Shown here: one piece after another, positions 8,659 to 17,121 of the stretch
How positions within the stretch are numbered: position 1 is the stretch's first letter
Layout of the letters: the number at the start of each line of letters is the position of its first letter
Program-made: the position numbers and the translations under genes
Origin: Chryseobacterium sp. G0162
GTDB lineage: Bacteria; Bacteroidota; Bacteroidia; Flavobacteriales; Weeksellaceae
Assembly (NCBI RefSeq): GCF_003815715.1
Contig: NZ_CP033922.1
Location: forward strand, 1,439,001-1,503,000
DNA length: 64,000 nt
Reading direction: 5' to 3'
The notes under the pieces: model-generated
What the model saw: only the letters and a program-made list of their open reading frames with translations
The model's database searches: none
Told to the model about the DNA's origin: nothing

Positions 8659-9177
8659 ATGAAAAAAATTATTTCACTTTTCATCTTTGTATTAACTTTC
8701 GGATCTGTAGCAGCTCAGGAGAATTTTGAAGTGTCTACTTTAAGAATTGGGCCTTACAAAATCTTTATGGAAAAAAGTGAAGCAGAAAAAATATCAGGAG
8801 CTAAAATTAAAATTTCTGATGGACAACAAAAGAATACTGTAAAATACAACGGAGAGGCTATTAATATTGAAGTCTTCCAGGGTTATGGCGGAGAAGCCAA
8901 ACCTGATGCAGTTACCATTGCCGGAATGACAACTACCAGTAAAAAATTCAGAACCAAAAGCGGAATGGGTGTCGGAAGCACCAGAGATGAGCTTATCAAT
9001 ACATATAAAAACTATCCTATATTCAGTGTTCGACCGGAGGTAGATGATCATGGCAAACGTATTAAAGATGCAGGATACTTTAATATTGAAGACTATGATG
9101 CCGGAACCCAGTTAACATTTAAATTTGTTAATAATATTGTTACAGAAATTACAGTTTACATCAACGAAGGCTGTTAA
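8659..9177 (+). CDS. Secreted protein of unknown function
   Basis: This 172-residue protein has a signal peptide (MKKIISLFIFVLTFG...AAQ). The middle contains SGMGVGSTRDELINTY, which resembles the short helix-turn found in SmpA/OmlA-type and related periplasmic beta proteins, followed by beta-rich sequence and a C-terminal NEGC. I do not recognise a specific family. It follows the SGNH esterase closely and ends at a terminator, so it is the last gene of the symporter operon. Confidence 0.75.
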   Translation: MKKIISLFIFVLTFGSVAAQENFEVSTLRIGPYKIFMEKSEAEKISGAKIKISDGQQKNTVKYNGEAINIEVFQGYGGEAKPDAVTIAGMTTTSKKFRTKSGMGVGSTRDELINTYKNYPIFSVRPEVDDHGKRIKDAGYFNIEDYDAGTQLTFKFVNNIVTEITVYINEGC

Positions 9178-9203
9178 AAGCTTAAAAATATTCAAATCAA
9201 TCA

Positions 9204-9231
9204 AAATCCGGGTTTTCATATCCGGATTTTT
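9204..9231 (+). terminator. Rho-independent terminator
   Basis: AAATCCGG and CCGGATTT flank a 10-nt loop and a T-run follows. It ends the symporter-esterase operon. Confidence 0.8.
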
Positions 9232-9258
9232 GCATTTCCATAAGCCGGTAAAAAATTG

Positions 9259-9266
9259 TAAATTCG
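9259..9266 (+). promoter_or_regulatory. Possible -7 promoter box for transketolase
   Basis: TAAATTCG, a variant of TAnnTTTG, lies 21 nt before the start of the transketolase N-terminal gene and just after the preceding terminator. Confidence 0.4.
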
Positions 9267-9287
9267 CGTGCAAATAAATCAGATATA

Positions 9288-10139
9288 ATGAGTAAAAGTA
9301 TCGAAGAGTTAAAATCTCTTACTACACAGATCAGAAGAGACATTTTAAGAATGGTTCACGCTGTAAATTCAGGACACCCTGGAGGAAGCTTAGGCTGTAC
9401 AGAGTTCTTTACAGCACTTTACGGAAAGGTGATGAACTATCATCTTCCTTTTACGATGGAAGGTAAAAATGAAGATCATTTTTATTTATCTAACGGACAC
9501 ATTTCTCCTGTATACTACTCTACTTTGGCAAGATTCAACTTCTTCCCGGTAGAAGAATTAAAGACTTTCAGAAAACTTGATTCAAGATTACAGGGGCACC
9601 CTACTACTCACGAAGGTCTTCCAGGAATCAGAATTGCTTCAGGTTCTTTAGGACAAGGTCTTTCTGTAGCGTTAGGAGCTGCCTTAGGTAAAAAAATGGA
9701 TGGAGACCAATCTCTTGTTTACACTCTTCACGGGGATGGTGAACTTCAGGAAGGTCAGATCTGGGAAGCACTGATGTTTGCTGCTGCTAAAAAAGTAGAT
9801 AACATTATTTCTACTATCGACTACAACGGACGTCAGATTGACGGTGATACAGATGATGTATTAAGCCTTGGAAATCTTCATGCTAAACTTGAAGCTTTCG
9901 GATGGATCGTTTTAGAAGAAAAGAACGGTAATGATCTTGAAGCTGTCATCGGTATTCTTGAAAGAGCAAAAGCTGAAACTGGAAAAGGAAAACCTGTAGC
10001 GATCATGCTTCATACAGAAATGGGTTCTGGAGTAGATTACATGATGGGATCTCACTCTTGGCATGGTAAAGCTCCTAATGATGAGCAATTGGAAACGGCA
10101 TTCAAACAATTGTATTTAGAAGCTCCTGCTGACTACTAA
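9288..10139 (+). CDS. Transketolase, N-terminal (TPP-binding) subunit
   Basis: This 283-residue protein is the pyrophosphate-binding half of a split transketolase of the non-oxidative pentose phosphate pathway. The thiamine-diphosphate/Mg2+ motif is GDGELQEG at 149-156, ending in N180 of the [10 protein letters not shown] segment. GHPGG at 30-34 and [12 protein letters not shown] are also typical. The C-terminal halves (pyrimidine-binding and C domains) are encoded by the next gene 41 nt downstream, so the active enzyme is expected to be a heteromer. The divided form is common in Bacteroidota and archaea. Confidence 0.95.
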   Translation: MSKSIEELKSLTTQIRRDILRMVHAVNSGHPGGSLGCTEFFTALYGKVMNYHLPFTMEGKNEDHFYLSNGHISPVYYSTLARFNFFPVEELKTFRKLDSRLQGHPTTHEGLPGIRIASGSLGQGLSVALGAALGKKMDGDQSLVYTLHGDGELQEGQIWEALMFAAAKKVDNIISTIDYNGRQIDGDTDDVLSLGNLHAKLEAFGWIVLEEKNGNDLEAVIGILERAKAETGKGKPVAIMLHTEMGSGVDYMMGSHSWHGKAPNDEQLETAFKQLYLEAPADY

Positions 10140-10180
10140 CATCTAACCATCAGTTAAACTCTCGATTAATAAAAATAAAA

Positions 10181-11128
10181 ATGAAATATACATATACAGA
10201 AAAAAAGGACACACGTTCAGGATTCGGAGCCGGATTAGCTGAGCTTGCTGACAAAAACCCTAATGTAGTAGCACTTTGTGCAGACCTTATCGGATCTTTG
10301 AAAATGGAGAAGTTCATTGAGAAAGCTCCTGAAAGATTTATTCAGGTAGGTATTGCAGAAGCTAACATGATGGGAATTGCTGCGGGTCTTAGCATCACAG
10401 GAAAAATTCCTTTCACAGGAACGTTTGCAAATTTCTCTACTTCAAGAGTATATGACCAAATTCGTCAATCTATTGCTTACTCCGGGAAAAATGTAAAAAT
10501 CTGTGCATCTCACGCAGGTCTTACGTTAGGAGAAGATGGAGCTACTCACCAGGTATTGGAAGATATCGGGATGATGAAAATGCTTCCGGGAATGACTGTA
10601 ATCAACCCATGTGACTACAACCAGACAAAAGCAGCTACTCTTGCTATTGCTGATTTTGAAGGTCCTGTATATTTAAGATTTGGTAGACCTACTGTTCCTG
10701 TATTCATCCCTGAAGATATGCCTTTCGAAATCGGAAAAGGAATCATGCTTCAGGAAGGTACTGATGTAACGATTGTTGCAACAGGACACCTTGTATGGGA
10801 ATCTCTTGTAGCTGCTGACGAACTTGAAAAAGAAGGTATTTCTTGTGAGGTAATCAATATCCACACAATTAAGCCTCTTGACGAAGAAATCATCCTAAAA
10901 TCTGTTGAAAAAACAGGTAAGATTGTAACTGCTGAAGAGCATAACTATCTTGGTGGTTTAGGTGAATCTGTTGCGGGAATGCTTGCAAGAAAAAGACCTA
11001 CAAGACAGGAATTTGTTGCGGTAAACGATACTTTCGGAGAATCTGCAACACCTGCTGAATTAATGAAGAAGTATAAGATTGATGCTGCAGCAGTGAAAGA
11101 AGCTGTAAAAAGAATTTTAGCTAACTAA
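10181..11128 (+). CDS. Transketolase, C-terminal subunit
   Basis: This 315-residue partner of the preceding gene contains the pyrimidine-binding domain and the transketolase C domain. The catalytic Glu that activates thiamine diphosphate is E60 in [30 protein letters not shown] and the C-terminal [12 protein letters not shown] are also characteristic. Together the two subunits transfer two-carbon units between sugar phosphates in the cytoplasm. A strong terminator follows 22 nt after the stop, so the pair forms a two-gene operon. Confidence 0.95.
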   Translation: MKYTYTEKKDTRSGFGAGLAELADKNPNVVALCADLIGSLKMEKFIEKAPERFIQVGIAEANMMGIAAGLSITGKIPFTGTFANFSTSRVYDQIRQSIAYSGKNVKICASHAGLTLGEDGATHQVLEDIGMMKMLPGMTVINPCDYNQTKAATLAIADFEGPVYLRFGRPTVPVFIPEDMPFEIGKGIMLQEGTDVTIVATGHLVWESLVAADELEKEGISCEVINIHTIKPLDEEIILKSVEKTGKIVTAEEHNYLGGLGESVAGMLARKRPTRQEFVAVNDTFGESATPAELMKKYKIDAAAVKEAVKRILAN

Positions 11129-11149
11129 CCATTAGCATTTACTATAATA

Positions 11150-11187
11150 ACTGCGGGCTGTTTCTTCGAAACAGCCCGCAGTCTTTT
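11150..11187 (+). terminator. Strong Rho-independent terminator
   Basis: A perfect 15-bp stem beginning ACTGCGGGCTG, with a 3-nt loop and T-run, follows the transketolase operon. A further short palindrome, ATTGAATC-gt-GATTCAAT, lies at 11188-11205. Confidence 0.9.
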
Positions 11188-11337
11188 ATTGAATCGTGAT
11201 TCAATGTTGGAGTTTTGTACAATGTTTTAACCACCCCGTCAAAACTCTTTGAATTTTCCCCACTTCTCCACTGGAGGGGAATGATTATACTTATAGTTGT
11301 CATGGTTGTAGCTTTTACCCTACTGTATCGTTTGTTT

Positions 11338-11856
11338 TTATGGTTCAGTTTGGTTCAAAGGAATTCCTACTGCTATAAGGATTGGACATAATATTTCTGT
11401 GATATACTCCTCTTGTCTTCTGTCAGAAGCTTTTGAGCCTGAAAAATAATTGCTGATTCTGTAGTTCTTCACAAACTGATTCCGTTTCTTTCCGATGGAA
11501 TAGTAATATCCTCCTGTTTCATCATTGATAAAATAGGTCATTTCATCAAAAGTCATGATCTTTTTGGAGAGAATCAATTTTCTATAAATGCACTTTTCAG
11601 ATTTGTCAAAAATATATTTTACAGGAACTCTGAAAAACAGATCATACAGGAAATAGATCATATAAACACTCCATATCACCAGAGCAATTTTAAACTGGTC
11701 TGTAAACATCTTTTCCGTAAAGTAATAGATAATTACAAAAAGAGCAATAATTCCCAATGCCAGCCACCAAATTAAAGTACGAAGGAAGCTGTAATTGGGC
11801 ATGATGCTTATTTCACTTCCGTTTTCTTCAAATTTATAACGGTCTATTATGTTCAT
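11338..11856 (-). CDS. Hypothetical membrane protein
   Basis: The protein is 172 residues from the ATG chosen here; an ATG four codons upstream at 11868 is also possible. Two adjacent transmembrane segments lie near the N-terminus (LIWWLALGIIALFVIIYYF and ALVIWSVYMIYFLYDLFF). They are followed by a soluble beta-rich C-terminal part that resembles PH-like bacterial domains only in layout. It overlaps the end of the upstream gene 11834-12313, which has the same two-helix plus soluble-domain design, so the two may be distant paralogues in one operon. I do not recognise a function. Confidence 0.7.
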   Translation of the reverse strand: MNIIDRYKFEENGSEISIMPNYSFLRTLIWWLALGIIALFVIIYYFTEKMFTDQFKIALVIWSVYMIYFLYDLFFRVPVKYIFDKSEKCIYRKLILSKKIMTFDEMTYFINDETGGYYYSIGKKRNQFVKNYRISNYFSGSKASDRRQEEYITEILCPILIAVGIPLNQTEP

Positions 11857-12313
11857 TGCCCGGCTCATTAATTTTCATGATATCTTCTGTTTCATTTACC
11901 ATCTTTTGTATTCCTTTTTGTGTCAAAGCTTGTCCGATAGTCAAATGCTTCTCTTTTCCGTCAACTTCAAAGTAAATAGACAACACTACATTGGTGGTAA
12001 TAAAACCCATATATTTTGTGGCCAAAACATGAAAATTGGTAAAATCTTTTATATCATAAGTTCTGGCAGGAACAAAAATGGTATGCTTACCCGTAATTGT
12101 TTTCCGGTCCATATCAATGACCAACTTTTTGGTAAAAAAGTTAATAGCAATAAGTACTACCAATGCAATAAGAATAAGGCTGAGCGCTCTTACATCTTTA
12201 AAGATCAATCCTGCAATTATTAAAAAGAAAAGACATAAAACAGATACAAAAACCGGTTGATTTTTAAAAATATATTGGTTCCCTTCCTGTTTGTAAAATT
12301 TATACGAATTCAT
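11834..12313 (-). CDS. Hypothetical membrane protein
   Basis: This 159-residue protein has two neighbouring transmembrane segments (PVFVSVLCLFFLIIAGLIF and LSLILIALVVLIAINFF) and a cytoplasmic-type soluble domain, including TIFVPARTYDIKDFTNFHVL and a Lys/Glu-rich tail. The layout resembles the downstream overlapping gene, and the overlap implies translational coupling. No catalytic motif is visible and no family is recognised. Confidence 0.7.
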   Translation of the reverse strand: MNSYKFYKQEGNQYIFKNQPVFVSVLCLFFLIIAGLIFKDVRALSLILIALVVLIAINFFTKKLVIDMDRKTITGKHTIFVPARTYDIKDFTNFHVLATKYMGFITTNVVLSIYFEVDGKEKHLTIGQALTQKGIQKMVNETEDIMKINEPGNEHNRPL

Positions 12314-13266
12314 AATAAGTTATTTATATATATTTGATTTAGGTGTTATTGAGATTAATCTGATTAGGATTAATAGTGTTCTACAGTTTATTTTAGAATA
12401 TTGAAAGTATCATGAATAGAAAAAAGAACAAATCATCAGCTTATTATTATGATAAGACCTGCCTGAGACAATTATTTATTTTTACTTCATTTCCTTTTTT
12501 TAAATGGGCGGTAAAATTACCTTTATCTTGTTAAATCAGAGTATTATATTTAAGAAAGGTCTAGCCAGTTTCATGATTATAGCTAGTCTTTTTGCATAAC
12601 AATCCCGGACAGAAATTAATAATGTTCATCATAACAGATCTGGAGCTATTCGTTTATCTGTCTACCAATTGTTGTAGGGTCCGGCAACAATACTTGCCTT
12701 CATTTCAAGATCATCAGTATCCTTGTTTCATTTCCTTACTTTTTTCATCTATTGGATTGACACAAAAAGGAGGCATTTCATTATCGGTTCCGTTCCATGA
12801 AAGTTTTACTCTTATTTTTCCGAGTTTCCATATCCTATTTGGACTGCTTTATGTAAATTCGATACATATTGTATGAGGATGCGATTTATGTACAATAAAA
12901 AAATAATACTTTTTTTAACTCTCCCTTTTCTGGTTTCTTTTTTTCCTTATCGAACAATACTTTATACTATTTTTTGATTTTCCACAATACCATTAAATCA
13001 TTCTCAAATTTAATGGTATAAATATGTACAATGGCTTTAATTACTGTACATATTACGGAAATCCATCTTAAAATCTACAAGTAAATTACAAGTATTATCA
13101 CCTTAAAGTGATCTAATTATTTTATAGTTTTGAAACATCGACGTTGATACCTCTTCTGTATTTAAGTTGTATGTGTACAGTACAAATTGAATAATAGAAT
13201 AAACTACCCGATGTCAGGGGTTGTATGACAAACCATTTTATTTAACAACCAAAAAAACAATCAAAA
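12314..13266. other. Gene-poor intergenic stretch
   Basis: This roughly 950-nt AT-rich region has no convincing intact gene. A 94-codon plus-strand ORF at 12592-12876 has the composition of noise. On the minus strand, 12646-12848 reads as broken protein-like pieces in different frames (for example LSWNGTDNEMPPFCVNP and LLPDPTTIGRQINE), possibly a decayed gene. A short perfect inverted repeat TCACCTTAAAGTGA lies around 13098-13111, ahead of the peptide gene. Confidence 0.5.
13125..13132 (+). promoter_or_regulatory. Possible -7 promoter box for the RiPP cluster
   Basis: TAGTTTTG matches TAnnTTTG and lies about 135 nt before the precursor gene, just after the TCACCTTAAAGTGA palindrome. No -33 TTTG is evident, so this is tentative. 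Confidence 0.3.
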
Positions 13267-13467
13267 ATGAAAAAATTAATTGGCATGAAGAGAAACTTCT
13301 CTTCTTTAGAAAACAAAAAGATCAACAGAAATGATTTAAAAGCTGTTCAGGGAGCCAATAGCTACGACATTTCAGAAAACGCAACATGCTATGACAAAAA
13401 AACTTATAATGACAAGTGTGTACTTATAAGTACATTATATATAGGTGATAATTGTGGCGGATTGTAA
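13267..13467 (+). CDS. Candidate RiPP precursor of a grasp-with-SPASM system
   Basis: This 66-residue peptide has a Lys/Asn-rich leader ending LKAVQGA, similar to the bacteriocin-type leaders (LK.I.GG) of this group. A C-terminal core of about 36 residues contains C41, C51 and C63 together with many Asp, Thr, Ser and Lys residues. These are the residue types an ATP-grasp ligase could join through ester or amide crosslinks. The role is inferred from leader form and position: a terminator-like hairpin follows at once, and the ATP-grasp and SPASM genes lie downstream on the same strand. The leader cleavage site after the QGA is a guess. Confidence 0.75.
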   Translation: MKKLIGMKRNFSSLENKKINRNDLKAVQGANSYDISENATCYDKKTYNDKCVLISTLYIGDNCGGL

Positions 13468-13471
13468 TATT

Positions 13472-13498
13472 ATAGAGGGTTTATCCCTCTATTTTTTT
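13472..13498 (+). terminator. Terminator or attenuator behind the precursor gene
   Basis: ATAGAGGG and CCCTCTAT enclose a 5-nt loop and are followed by seven T residues, 5 nt after the precursor stop. Placed between precursor and enzymes, it would keep precursor mRNA in excess, as in many RiPP operons. Confidence 0.7.
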
Positions 13499-13559
13499 CA
13501 ATACAAAAATGATAGAATACTACTTTTTTCATTCGCTTAAATTAACACTCAGCACAATC

Positions 13560-14462
13560 ATGAAAAATCATAATTACAGCTTATTTTCATCCCTATTATT
13601 AACTTCCATTTTTCTATTAATTTCTTGTAAAAACAGAGACCTTAATTATATAGATTATTATAATAAAGTGTATACTATTGACAGTATTCATAGAGTAAAT
13701 AAAGATACCCTGGCTACCATTAAACAGTACAAGAAATTATTCAGGCAATATCCACCGGTCCAGAATGAGAGAATTACCGAATATGAAGTTTACATCAAAA
13801 TGGCGGACAAATATCATCAGGATTTTGGCGGCGTAAAAAGTCTGGATAAGCTATTAGCACAAACAGCCCCTTATTGGCAGCCTGACCGCGATTTTTATCA
13901 GCTATATAAAAGACATGGAATAGACAGTCTACAGGTAGAAAAAAAATTTCAACGATGGAGAAAGGGACTTAATCAAGTTTTGGTAGACTCATTCAGTATT
14001 GCTTTTACAAGAGATCAGCATAACAGAAATATCAAAGAGATTGTTGAAATGAATGATAAAAAAAATGCAGAACTTTTACTATGGACTTTTAAAAATTATG
14101 GATATCCGTCTTTGCAAAAAAAGGGACATCTGGGAAGAGATGGCCAGCTAATGGCGATGGGAACTATGCTTAACCACATGGCCTATACGAAGTACTATGA
14201 ATATTTCAAAACTAAATTACTTGAATATGTAAAATCCGGAGAATGTACTCCAAGAGATTATATTGAAATGGTAGACAAATATCAATATGCGAATAAAGGA
14301 GCAACAATGTATGGAATATTTATGCGCTTTGATGAGGCTAATCTGAGTGCTGCCGATTCTGCAAGAATTGATAAAAACCGTGCAGCGGTAGGATTTCCCA
14401 GAATGAAAACCTCGATGAAGATTGCCAAAGATTTTTTTGATAAGCTTAAAAAACAAAAATGA
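13560..14462 (+). CDS. DUF6624-like lipoprotein within the RiPP cluster
   Basis: The start is taken at 13560 because it gives a proper lipoprotein signal (SLLLTSIFLLISC, lipobox LISC) after a short Lys/Asn n-region. An earlier in-frame ATG at 13509 would add 17 residues before it. The protein has 300 residues. Its C-terminal half has RDQHNRN, a GYPSLQKKG segment and conserved His/Tyr positions resembling DUF6624. It is probably anchored in the outer or inner membrane facing the periplasm. Its stop overlaps the ATP-grasp start by 4 nt (ATGA), so it is part of the biosynthetic operon. A role in immunity, export or processing is possible but unproven. Confidence 0.8.
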   Translation: MKNHNYSLFSSLLLTSIFLLISCKNRDLNYIDYYNKVYTIDSIHRVNKDTLATIKQYKKLFRQYPPVQNERITEYEVYIKMADKYHQDFGGVKSLDKLLAQTAPYWQPDRDFYQLYKRHGIDSLQVEKKFQRWRKGLNQVLVDSFSIAFTRDQHNRNIKEIVEMNDKKNAELLLWTFKNYGYPSLQKKGHLGRDGQLMAMGTMLNHMAYTKYYEYFKTKLLEYVKSGECTPRDYIEMVDKYQYANKGATMYGIFMRFDEANLSAADSARIDKNRAAVGFPRMKTSMKIAKDFFDKLKKQK

Positions 14463-15361
14463 TTCTCATTATTTCTGAAAATAAAGAAAATACAACCAAT
14501 GAAGTGATCAAATATCTTCTTGCTATGAATAAGAAGTTCATTCGAGTACACGAAGATGAAATTTTTGAAATTAAAACCGATCAAAAAAGACTTTTTCTGG
14601 TAAGTGAAAGAAATAGATTTTGCATTGATGATATAAACAGTGTATGGTACAGAACCGGAGGGTTGACATTCAGGCGGCTGCGCTATGACAATGAATCTAT
14701 TAATCTTAATATGAATGAATATCAACATTGGCTGGAAGATTATGTGAGAAAAACCTTAGAATCTAAAAGACATATCAATAAAGAAAGCAATAGTGATGTC
14801 AACAAACTCCTGGTATTGGAAAAGGCAAAAAAGGTTGGTTTGGATGTCCCTGATTATTTCCTGGCTGATAATACCGATGAAGTAAAGCTCAACAAAACAA
14901 TCATCAAAACCATTGGTGGAAATCCCAGGGCTGAAAATATTACTGAAAATGTCACCGGGATGATGTATACTTCAATTGTAACGGAACCTCAGAAAAGTAA
15001 TTTCTTTATTACTTTTTTTCAGGAAAAAATTGAAAAAGATTTCGAGATCAGGAGCTTTTATCTGAATGGAAAAGTATGGTCAACGGCCATCTTTTCACAA
15101 AATGATGAGCGGACCAAAATTGATTTCAGAAAATATAACCATACAAAACCCAACAGAAATGTTCCTTATAATCTGCCCAAAAGTATTGAAGACAAAATTC
15201 ATTTACTGATGCTGTCGCTGGACCTCAACAGTGGTTCATTGGATCTTATTAAGAGCAAGGATAAATTTTATTTTTTAGAAGTGAATGCCATAGGCCAGTT
15301 TCTTGGACATTCAGTGCTCTGTAATTATTCATTAGAAAAAGAAATTGCTGACTATTTATGA
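14459..15361 (+). CDS. gwsG: Grasp-with-SPASM system ATP-grasp peptide maturase
   Basis: This 300-residue protein resembles the ATP-grasp ligases of graspetide (microviridin-like) systems. A short N-terminal domain ending VWYRTGG precedes the central DVPDYFLADN and TGMMYTSIV segments. The ATP-grasp core has DFEIRSFYLNGKVWSTAIF at about 194-212 and the metal-binding FLEVNAIGQF at 272-281 (E274, N276). Such enzymes use ATP to activate Asp or Glu side chains and form macrocyclic ester or amide links in a precursor peptide. It is coupled by ATGA overlaps to the lipoprotein before it and the 60-residue ORF after it. Confidence 0.88.
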   Translation: MILIISENKENTTNEVIKYLLAMNKKFIRVHEDEIFEIKTDQKRLFLVSERNRFCIDDINSVWYRTGGLTFRRLRYDNESINLNMNEYQHWLEDYVRKTLESKRHINKESNSDVNKLLVLEKAKKVGLDVPDYFLADNTDEVKLNKTIIKTIGGNPRAENITENVTGMMYTSIVTEPQKSNFFITFFQEKIEKDFEIRSFYLNGKVWSTAIFSQNDERTKIDFRKYNHTKPNRNVPYNLPKSIEDKIHLLMLSLDLNSGSLDLIKSKDKFYFLEVNAIGQFLGHSVLCNYSLEKEIADYL

Positions 15362-15540
15362 AAAAGAATTTTACTCCTAAAGAAAAACACCCGCTTCCCC
15401 TCATTTATAACTATATGGAAATGATACACAACAAAGAAAGCATGAAACTTACTGTCAATACCACTGTGAGCAGTAAAAAATATCAGACTGATTTCTATGC
15501 AAAATCAAAACCTTACAAATTCCTGGTAAGATTCTTATGA
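15358..15540 (+). CDS. Small protein of the RiPP cluster, function unknown
   Basis: This 60-residue basic protein (MKKNFTPKEKHPLPLIYNYM at the start) has no recognised motif, signal peptide or Cys. It is probably a real gene because it overlaps both flanking genes by exactly 4 nt (ATGA at 15358-15361 and at 15537-15540). That leaves no spare sequence and implies translational coupling from gwsG to gwsS. It could be a second substrate, a leader-binding adaptor or a chaperone for the maturases; nothing in the sequence decides between these. Confidence 0.7.
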   Translation: MKKNFTPKEKHPLPLIYNYMEMIHNKESMKLTVNTTVSSKKYQTDFYAKSKPYKFLVRFL

Positions 15541-16616
15541 GATATTTTAATATATTCAGTACCATTTTTATTACGAAAGGTGTCAATAGAATATTGATTT
15601 CTGACCTTCAGAGGAACACCTCTGAGCTCTATCCATTAGAATTTTATGACCTGATGGAAGAATTAAAAAAGAAATCCATTGAAGAAATTCTGGAAATGTA
15701 TGATAAAGAATCTCAGGATATTGTTCAGGAATATTTAGAGATTCTTTTAGAAAATGAATATGGATTTATTACACGGAATAACTGGGATCGGAATTTTCCT
15801 GCCTTATCTTATGAATACAGCGAGCCAAATCGTATCAATGACCTCTTTATCGAAATTGCGGAGATCAGCCTTTTAAATAGGTTAAGAAACGCTGTAGAGA
15901 ATCTTGAGATCAGACACTTGGTAATCTACAGTTCAAGATCGTTAACAGTAGAGGAATTTATAAGTATAGATCACATCTTCACCTCATCCGTACTTATGGG
16001 AATAGAAATCATTTCTCCTTTTCATGCAGCAATAGATCAAGCATACATACAGAAACTGAACCATGAAACAGAAAGAATTTATAGTCTCATTTTCTATCAA
16101 TGTCCTCAGAAACCTTTCAAAATAAAAGATGAATTCAAATTCAGTCTGAACTTTGTAAAAGAACATCTAAAAATATCATCCTGTGGAAAGGTAGATATGA
16201 AGTATTTCAATACCAATCTTCCCAAAGTACTGGAAGCTATCAATCATAATTCCTGCCTGTATAAAAAGATCAGTATAGACATTGAAGGCAACATTAAAAA
16301 TTGCCCTTTAATGCCGGAAAGCTTTGGAAAAATTCAAAACAGAAGTCTTGAAGAAGCTTTAATGCAACCAGGATTCAAGAGATACTGGAATATTACTAAA
16401 GACAGTATAGAAGGCTGTAAAGACTGTGAATTCAGGTATATCTGTACAGATTGCAGGGCTTATACTGAACGATCACATTATACTTCAGAAAACATAGATA
16501 TATCAAAGCCTTTAAAGTGCGGTTATAATCCTTATACCAATGAATGGAAAGAATGGAGTAAAAATCCACTGAAACAGAAAGCCATCCACCATTATGAAAT
16601 CCAAGAAGCAAAATAG
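15537..16616 (+). CDS. gwsS: Grasp-with-SPASM system SPASM-domain peptide maturase
   Basis: The first 200 or so of its 359 residues lack the CxxxCxxC motif of radical SAM enzymes. The C-terminal part has a seven-Cys SPASM pattern: C240, G251, C256, then C294, C297, C303, C306 and finally C328. It matches the SPASM-only partner of grasp-with-SPASM systems. Two auxiliary Fe-S clusters are expected in the SPASM domain. Without the SAM-binding cluster, radical chemistry is unlikely, so it may bind or position the peptide. It is the last gene of the cluster; the terminator overlaps its stop codon. Confidence 0.88.
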   Translation: MRYFNIFSTIFITKGVNRILISDLQRNTSELYPLEFYDLMEELKKKSIEEILEMYDKESQDIVQEYLEILLENEYGFITRNNWDRNFPALSYEYSEPNRINDLFIEIAEISLLNRLRNAVENLEIRHLVIYSSRSLTVEEFISIDHIFTSSVLMGIEIISPFHAAIDQAYIQKLNHETERIYSLIFYQCPQKPFKIKDEFKFSLNFVKEHLKISSCGKVDMKYFNTNLPKVLEAINHNSCLYKKISIDIEGNIKNCPLMPESFGKIQNRSLEEALMQPGFKRYWNITKDSIEGCKDCEFRYICTDCRAYTERSHYTSENIDISKPLKCGYNPYTNEWKEWSKNPLKQKAIHHYEIQEAK

Positions 16617-16648
16617 CTTTTAAACAATGTTTAAAAGCTATTTTTTAT
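16611..16648 (+). terminator. Rho-independent terminator of the RiPP cluster
   Basis: A perfect 15-bp stem AAATAGCTTTTAAAC with a 3-nt loop and T-run includes the stop codon of the SPASM gene. Confidence 0.85.
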
Positions 16649-16674
16649 GTAGAAATAAGAGGTTTACAACACCC

Positions 16675-17052
16675 TTATTTAAAAAACTTCCACTTCGGAA
16701 TAATAGCCAGCATTCCAAAACCTGTAAAAAGGAAAAGATTGGTAACATCTGTATACAGGAAGGTAGACAGATAGTAGTTATGCATAAAGAAATGCAGCAC
16801 CAATAAAGCCGGGAACATAATAATTCCTACTTTTTTGTAAAAGAACATTAGCACCAGACCAATCATCATAAGTGCATCAATTGAAAAGATAACATAAAAA
16901 TACCATCTTGGGATATCAAGGTATTCATGCTGAAGATATTCATCAACATCTATTCCCAATCCCATTACTGTAAACAACATTAAGGCAGCAAATGCCAATA
17001 CAAATCCCCATCCTTTCTTCGGATCTTCGTCAAAATAGCTGTATTCTTCCAT
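16675..17052 (-). CDS. Hypothetical four-helix membrane protein
   Basis: This 125-residue protein has an acidic N-terminus (MEEYSYFDEDPKKGW) and about four transmembrane segments with many aromatic residues, ending in PKWKFFK. No family is recognised with confidence. It is transcribed leftward toward the RiPP terminator and lies downstream of the Lrp-type regulator, separated from it by a terminator. Confidence 0.7.
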   Translation of the reverse strand: MEEYSYFDEDPKKGWGFVLAFAALMLFTVMGLGIDVDEYLQHEYLDIPRWYFYVIFSIDALMMIGLVLMFFYKKVGIIMFPALLVLHFFMHNYYLSTFLYTDVTNLFLFTGFGMLAIIPKWKFFK

Positions 17053-17064
17053 AGGTACAAAAAT

Positions 17065-17096
17065 AAAGAACTTATGAGAGATTTCATAAGTTCTTT
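17065..17096 (-). terminator. Rho-independent terminator after the Lrp-type gene
   Basis: AAAGAACTTATGA pairs with TCATAAGTTCTTT around a short loop. Read on the minus strand it is followed by a T-rich run. Confidence 0.75.
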
Positions 17097-17121
17097 TATA
17101 GTTATTCGTTTAAAATTTGAA

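Noticed and set aside
12592-12876. 94-codon plus-strand ORF in the gene-poor stretch
   Set aside because: Low-complexity hydrophobic/Ser-rich translation, no leader or motif, and the opposite strand carries more protein-like pieces. Not listed as a gene.
15537-16616. Labelling the SPASM protein as a radical SAM enzyme
   Set aside because: There is no CxxxCxxC motif; only the C-terminal SPASM Cys set is present.
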